From positions 13,422,043 to 13,486,042 of the forward strand of contig CM034591.1 in the NCBI GenBank assembly GCA_020091685.1: a stretch of 64,000 nt of DNA, in the 5' to 3' direction. Position numbers and translations under genes: made by a program. The notes beneath the pieces were generated by a model that made no database searches, had not been told where the DNA came from, and worked only from the letters and a program-made list of their open reading frames with translations. Positions 57,451-64,000 of the stretch are shown here, piece after piece; the first letter of the stretch is position 1; each line of letters begins with the position of its first letter. The stretch comes from Lutjanus erythropterus. Lineage: Eukaryota; Chordata; Actinopteri; Lutjaniformes; Lutjanidae.

Positions 57451-58074
57451 CCACTTAAGTACCAAACAATGTCATAATATTTACCAGTAGAAAAGTCTAG
57501 AACCAGCTTGCACTGTTTCCCTGTTACACCACTGAAAATGGCCAAAGTTACAGTCTATACTCAGTGGAGGTGAAAGTGATGGTTTTTAGATCAGTGGCTC
57601 TTCCTTATTTTTTGTAAGACTGTAAAACACAGCACAAATCTGTCTTGTCTTTTCACTGCGACTCTGCATCAAGATTTGGGGAATTATTATTGCTTTAAAA
57701 AGTAACGGCAGTAGTAAAACTTTATCTCACACTATGATGGTTAAATTTTGTCCGTGGTGCCAAAATGTCGTTCCAATATATATACTGTGCTGTATGTAGT
57801 TATACAGATTAAACAAAGCCTAGTAATTGAGCTACTCGAGTTTCTCGAAGAATGGTTTCAGCCCTTCTCTATTAGCCTCGCACATGTCCGCGCACACACA
57901 CAGCTGGTGGGGATTAGAGGAGAGGAAGCAGAGTGAACACACAGGCCTTCAGAGTCAAAACAACGGAGCTGGACTTGACCTTTGACCTGCATGGCCATTC
58001 ATCTGCTGATAACATCAGTCAGTTCCAGAAGATAGGTCCAGAGTGTGCACAGGCCATTAAGTGCACTTGCGACG

Positions 58075-58100
58075 GACAGACAGACAGACAGACAGACACT
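58075..58100. repeat. Short GACA microsatellite
   Basis: GACA repeated about six times, preceded by GACG. Confidence 0.85.
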
Positions 58101-58587
58101 TTAAAGAGAATAAAAACTCTATCTTTGACAATACACACTCCCTTCTAAAGGATTTAACTGAGGATAGCGATGACTGCAAAGTATAAGGCTATATGATAAT
58201 TAATGGCTTCCATTAGAGGGAAAACCCTTTCTCTGCACTTTTCCTGCTGGATGGAGTGCTGAAGTAGCTTAGCTCTGTGGTTCTGTCCTACCTGGGGCTA
58301 TAGACAAGTGGTATCCTGCATGTTAAATAAAGTCTTTCCCCCCTCGGAGCCCCTCCTTTGTGGTCCCCATTCCTCAAGTTAAATCAAGTCTTTCCCTGCT
58401 CCTCATATCTCTGCCTCCTCCTCCTCCTCTGTCTCCAGCCAGCCATTGTTAATGAGATCATTTCTTATATTATAATATCCCAGGAATCTACTTCATATTA
58501 CGTTTCCTCCCAGTTTGTTGAGTTCTGTGATAGAAAGGGAGCGGTGGATCTTTCCTCTGATGAATATTGTCTCTGTTATATGCTGAA

Positions 58588-59935
58588 ATGGGAAGTAACT
58601 AAGTACAAATACTTTGTTACGGCACTTAAGTAGAATTTGCAAGTATCTGTACATTACTTGAGTATTTATTATTATTATAACTTTTTACTTTTACTGTCTG
58701 CATTTTAACACAAACATCTGTACTTTCTACACCTTAAATTTTCAAAACAGGCTTGATATTTTAGTTTTAATGCATTTGGGGGGGGGGGGGGGTATTTGAT
58801 TATTTTTATTTTGCATCATTTTGCACAGCCTGCCCAACATCAACACTGATTTCAACCGGTCACGGACAACAGACATAACAAGACGAAAATGATGTAAGAG
58901 ATCTAACAGAAAGAGTATGACATGAAATACCTAACAAAACCAAAATAACGTGAAAGATGCAACAAGACAAAAACATACGAAAATTATGTAATCAAAGTCA
59001 AAAACAACATAACATGACAAACACAAAATAACAAGACAAAAACGACGTAAAAGATGTACCAAGATGAAAATTACAGATCAAAGGTAACGGGACGACGATT
59101 ACGGAAAAAAGTAGCAAGACAAAAATGACGTAACGAGATGAAAACAATGTAAACAACATAACAAGACAAAAACAATACAACGAGATAAAAACATTGTAAC
59201 AAGATCAATATGACGTAAAATAATTAAAAAGGCAAAAATGACAACAAGAGAAAAATGCCAAAAACTTTGTAATTGATGTGAAAAACCATGTAACAAGACA
59301 AACACAACTAAACAAAATGAATGCACTGTAAAAGAATGACCAAGATGAAAATGACGTAAAAGATCTGTTATGAGATGAAAACGTTGTAAACAACATAAGA
59401 CAAAAACAACGTAACAAGTTGAATACAATATGAAAGACTTAAGACGATAATGAGGTCAAAGACATAAAAAGACAAAAACAACAAAAATAATGTAACTGAC
59501 GTTAAAAACAATGTAACACGACAAAAACAATATAACAAGATGAAAACAATGTAAAGGACACAACCAGAACCAGGACAAGACAAAAATAACATGACGAGAC
59601 GAAAATGACATAAGTGAAATAACAAGACAAAAATGATGTTATAAGATGAATATATGTCAAAACAATCTACAAAGTAAAAAAAATGTAACAAGACAAAAAC
59701 AGCGTAAAAGACGTAACAAGACTCGAGTGAGAAAAGATGAGGTTCAGTTAGCTCTGCACACAAACAGCAGGTAGAAATGTCCTTCAGAGGGCGACTTTTT
59801 ACTTTTATACTTTGAGTATATTTCACAGCCTGTACTTTCTCACTTTTACTTGATCAAAGAAGTTGAATCAGTACTTCTACTTTTATCAGAGTGTTTTTTT
59901 TACACAGGTATCTGTACTTCTATTTGAGTACAGAA
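58588..59935. mobile_element. Inverted-repeat element with expanded internal array
   Basis: The ends AGTAACTAAGTACAAATAC and GTATCTGTACTTCTATTTGAG belong to the same family as 39045-39845, in the other orientation. About 58870-59720 is an A-rich array of ACAAGACAAAAATGACGTAA-like units of irregular length. A G run lies at 58779-58792. Minus-strand frames of up to 152 residues here are artefacts of the array. Confidence 0.65.
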
Positions 59936-59999
59936 TGTGTGCACTTCTGCTGCCTCTGGCTGCATGTCTTTATCTCTGTAGAGACAGGCTTAAGTGTGC

Positions 60000-61430
60000 A
60001 TGTGTGTGTCGGTGCACGGTTGTTGTGGGATGTTAATTTTATCTCCCATCAGGCTCGTGGCCGTGTCGTGGACTAAGTAGAGTCATTTACCAAAGGTTAC
60101 AGCCGCAGTCATGGATACCTGCAGATGATAAGTCATACCAATGAGCCTTATCCTCGGTAATCGCACTTTATATTCAGCACTTCTCGCCATTTCTCTGTCT
60201 CCCTTCCTGACGTCCTTCTTTTTTATCTGTCTGCATTTTTTAACCTCTTTATATTTCAGTCTTTTCCCCTTTCTTTTATCTCTCTGAAATCCTGCTAATT
60301 CCCACATCCTTTTCTTGATAGAGAAGAGCTAACCAGCATGTAGCTGTCAGAAAGGTTATTATACAGTCTGCCATTTTCAGTGGATCATGCTATCCACGCC
60401 GCTATATCATATCCACCGCTATGGAGATATGGAAATGAGACAGCAGCTCTCAACAGGGGCTCTCAAAACAATTGTCTATACTTCATCGGCAGGGAGGCTG
60501 CTGGGATGCTGGCCAGTGCCCTGGGCTTTCTCATTTCTCTAAGAGGTAAATGTTGCTGACTTGCTGCTTTCTCACAACACCAACCTTGCCCTTGTTACAA
60601 ACAGAGCTGAAGGGGAAGCCTGTTTTTTTTCCTATAGCTTGTCCTTGTGTTTGCAGCCAAATGGCAGAAACAACAGGTATTGTGTGACAGTGAGGTTAGC
60701 TGGGGTTTAGAATTGGTTTAGCAGAGCAGCAAAATGGAGCGCCATGGATGAGAGCAGAGTGGAAGACTTTGGATGAGAAAAATAATTATGTGGAAAAGCA
60801 CTTGAACTTCTGGCAGGTTTAGAGAGACACGTGTCACATGTAATGAACTTGTTTTTGATGCTGCAAAGTGTAGATATTTTTTATTTACCATCCTCAGTTC
60901 AGGAACTGACCAGCAACAAAATTAAAACCTCTTGCTTAATATTGTAGGTCCGTCTGGTGCCGGCAAGAGGAGCTCTGACCCATCGAGTCATGGACTCCTC
61001 AAGACCTCTAACAGGCGCCAACAGACTGTGAGATTTCAGCAAGTTTATTGCAGCCATACTGTGCAACATTTATCTAATAAACCTGGGTACGACATCAAGT
61101 TGATGTTTGTAGACTGTAAGATGATTACACTGAATTGTAGGCTATGACGCAGGTCAATATACAAGAAAATGTGCGTCATCCATCTGCTCTGCTATAGTGG
61201 TGAACAACGTTGCCAACAAGAACCGATCCGTAAAGTGATGTTTAGTAGTGATATTTATGTGTATGGAAAAAATCTAAAGAAGGGGAGAAAGACTGACACA
61301 CTACATTTTTATTGGTTGGTTTGTAGCCATAACTAGCAGCAGTCACATGAGACATGGTTATTTCAAATTTCTGTCAGACTTTTGTCCTTGGCCGATCTCA
61401 CATTCTTGTGACCAAAGAAAGCCGTCTTTA
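60000..61430. other. Noncoding stretch without recognised elements
   Basis: No gene, RNA or clear repeat was found. Composition is even; a few short pyrimidine tracts lie near 60195-60290. Confidence 0.35.
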
Positions 61431-61439
61431 AACAATGCA

Positions 61440-61855
61440 ACGTAGGACCAGCATTTTGGAGCCAAGACCAAAGGTAGCGTCACGTTTCTTTCATGCTAGT
61501 CATGTTTTGCTTGGGACAGCCCAAAATCACACAATGCCCCAGCTTGGGTCCTGTAAGTTGCGAGGTGTGGCCTTGCTCAACTGGATTGAGATCTGTCAGA
61601 TCTTGCGAATTTGGAGGTCAAGTCAACATCAGGCCACTTTATGCCATTGCTCCAGTTTTGATGCAGGGGTTGCACGGGCACTTTGACTAATCTGCAGCTA
61701 TGCAGCCCCATAGACAGCAAGTTTTGATGCACTGTGTGTACTGACACTTTTCCATCATAGCCAGCAGTAGCTCTTCTGTGGGGTCGGACCTTGCTAGCCT
61801 TCGTTCCCCATGTGTGCACCCATGACCTACATTGCTGGTTCATTGGTAGTGTTAC
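61440..61855 (-). pseudogene. Degraded Tc1/mariner transposase fragment
   Basis: The minus strand reads RRATAG, then GKVSVHTVHQNLLSMGLHS, then a VKVP segment, the second helix-turn-helix of Tc1-like transposases (HTVHR.L..MGL..RRP..VP). Further on come broken W-rich parts from the catalytic domain. Stops and gaps make it non-functional. The terminal inverted repeat was not identified. Confidence 0.75.
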
Positions 61856-62149
61856 AATACCAGACTATCAGAGATCTCGTCGCCTACTAAACATCTGGGG
61901 ATTTCTAAATGTAAGGTAGGTGCTTGTTTGGTGGTGAGTACAGCCCTGAACAAACCTACATTTTTCCCATAGACACGCCTTACCAAACATGATGCTCTTC
62001 CCTCAGTTGTCCTCAGTAGTAAGCATACAATGTTAGTATCACAATATGAAGGGTCGCTCTAAAGACTTTGGATTGGTTTGGCAATTTATTTTTTTTCCCA
62101 CCCACTTTTAGCAACAAAAGCTGGGAGATGCCCCTCAAGTTTCTATTGT

Positions 62150-62530
62150 CAGCATTAATTTGTTTTTAACAAGTTGTGCTACAGTAACTCTTTTGTGGGA
62201 TCAGACCAGACGGGCTAGCCTTCACTCCCGACGTGCATCAGTGAGTCTTGGGAGGCCATGACCCTGTTGACGCTTCACCAGTTGTCCTTTTGGTTGGTAC
62301 TGACCACTGCATACCGAGAAACACTCCACAAGACCTGCCGTTTTTGAGATGCTGACCTAGTTGTCGAGCCATCACACAATCTGGCTCTTGTCAAATTCAC
62401 TCACATCCCAATGATTGCCTTTTTTTCCTGCTTCAACACATCAACATCAACTTTTCCCTCGCTAAGATGAACAGCGGTTTTCAGTTCACCTGTCTGGTGC
62501 ACCTGATCAGTATATATTTGACAAGGATAT
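62150..62530 (-). pseudogene. Second Tc1/mariner fragment, N-terminal part
   Basis: The plus strand has GGATCAGACCAGACGGGCTA, TCGAGCCATCACACAATCTG and TTCCTGCTTCAACACATCAA, matching the first helix-turn-helix and start region of the same Tc1-like family read on the minus strand. The first part repeats what 61780-61840 already contains, so these are two copies or a duplicated one. No intact frame. Confidence 0.65.
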
Positions 62531-64000
62531 CACTATTTAAAGGTACTACAAGGAACTTTCATATTTTGTTGAAGTTGGAGGCCCCCGTGGACCAAATTGG
62601 TATCGTTTCCACTGCCATAAACACAAAATGTGATGTCAAAAATTAAATTATCAAAAGAAACATCACTCCCTGCTTCCATTTAACTGGTTAACATACTATT
62701 CAGTGTAACTGTTCCTGGTAAATGTGAGCACAGGTTAATTTCATCCTATATCAAGGAAAATCCAACCCAGTGACAGGCATAAAGAAACAGAAGTACTAAA
62801 TCTTCTCACTGATGGTCTTGTTTTCTTATGTAGGTCATATAAAGGCATCATAATTAAACTGAGACAGTCTCATAACCACTTAAAAACTCCTTGGAGTACA
62901 AAATACTTTTAATAGCTAATCTGGAAATATACTTTATTTCAATCTACTGCACCACTCTCCCAATTTCTCTACATAATATAATATATAATGTTTTCTTAGA
63001 TAAATTCAACCCTACTTTGTGACCTAAACCCAAATTGCCAATGCTTTCTAAGTCTATGTTTGAAAAGCTATATTTAAAGATTTTATGTGAGCTGTTGCCA
63101 GCTTTATTACTGCAGGCTCTTTGATCTCAGTGCCAGAGTTTTGAACAGCAAAAACACTTTCAAATACCTATTCTATTTGTGTATCAGTACGAGGGACCGT
63201 GGCCAAATTTGGCCTCCTCAGTGCTCTCTTTAACTTTACGGTGTATCCCTGAAAGACCTCCGGTGCCCTGATAAGTCAATGCATCACATGGATTTGAATT
63301 GCTCATGTAGTCAACAGTAATTCTGTAATGAGCAGTTTGTGTGTGTGTTTGTGTTTGTTTTTCTGTTTGCCCGCCGGTCTGAGCCTGTGTGTACATGTAG
63401 GGCCATGACTGATGCAGGGCCAATCCCTAGACTTTGGGAAGATGTATGTGGGTGAAAAGTGAACTTCGTAATGAGCACTCTGAACATGTGTATGAGAAAG
63501 ATTCTGACTGTATGCTTGCGAATCAGTCTCTTGCCTGAGGGGGTCTGGGTTGTGGTTGCAAGCTTTTGAACAGAAGGAGTGATTAGGCAGGAGAGGCAGA
63601 CTGAGCTGTGTGTCAGTAGCATGACTAGCCGTGTGTGAGTATAGCATGAATGCTCTGCGGTGGCTGGAGTTCCCCCTAGATCAAGCGCACACTGTTTTCA
63701 GATGACTGTTTTTAGCAGCAGCTGTCAGCCTCTGTTTTGGACATGAAAGACGAAGATAGAAGGCAAGAAGGGCAAGATCTAAAGACCACGGATTCAAATG
63801 AAAACGCAGTACAAAGTCATTCCATCCATTCTGTTTAGCGTTGACACTTTTTTATTATGTGGGTAGAGCCAATATTGCTGCCTGAGCATGCCACCGCTTT
63901 AGGCTGTAACACACTGACACACCTGGCTGAGTCAGCTGAGTCAGGTCACGCGTGGCTGGAGACATGTGGGTGTGTGCGTCTTTATTTACCGGAGTTTGGG
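62531..64000. other. Noncoding stretch to the right edge
   Basis: No gene, RNA or transposon was recognised. A GT-rich patch lies at about 63336-63360. Confidence 0.4.

Noticed and set aside
58998..59826. Stacked minus-strand frames up to 152 residues, F/L/C-rich
   Set aside because: They follow the internal array of an interspersed element, with overlapping frames of the same composition and no family likeness.

Overview
The window comes from a ray-finned fish, most likely a percomorph teleost. It holds one gene with vertebrate GT-AG introns, and the coding exons read as a semaphorin 6D with a teleost-style cytoplasmic tail. The DNA around it carries short inverted-repeat transposons, Tc1, hAT and LINE remains that I associate with percomorph genomes. 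The species cannot be named from this sequence.

Layout. Positions 1-1165 are a TATG-type satellite. From 1166 to about 2890 lies the DNA beyond the 3' end of the gene. The only gene I can support is sema6d, on the minus strand. Its probable poly(A) site is near 2890, its 3'UTR about 2890-6589, its stop codon 6590-6592, and its 19 coding exons lie between 6590 and 25239. The exons join in frame with consensus splice sites to 1110 codons (1109 residues). The ATG-bearing exon starts inside a 5'UTR at 25287. Noncoding first exons probably lie in or beyond the CpG-richer stretch 32840-36130, where two strong minus-strand donors (34722, 35688) occur. From about 36.2 to 64 kb I find no gene, only transposon remains, minisatellites, microsatellites and some repeat-poor stretches that could be regulatory. 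A gene-poor flank is what I would expect upstream of SEMA6D in vertebrates.

How the gene works. The exons encode, in order, a signal peptide, a sema beta-propeller, a PSI domain, a variable stalk on two phase-1 cassette exons, one transmembrane helix and a long proline/serine-rich tail ending in the class 6 C-terminal block. Known SEMA6D is a transmembrane guidance cue for plexin-A receptors and can also signal in reverse through its tail.

No new multi-gene system was found. The observations most worth a second look are short inverted-repeat transposons placed very close to sema6d splice sites, a 13-unit 26-bp minisatellite at 45.8-46.2 kb, a 412-bp higher-order repeat in the TATG array, and two oppositely oriented copies of an element with an internal expandable array.
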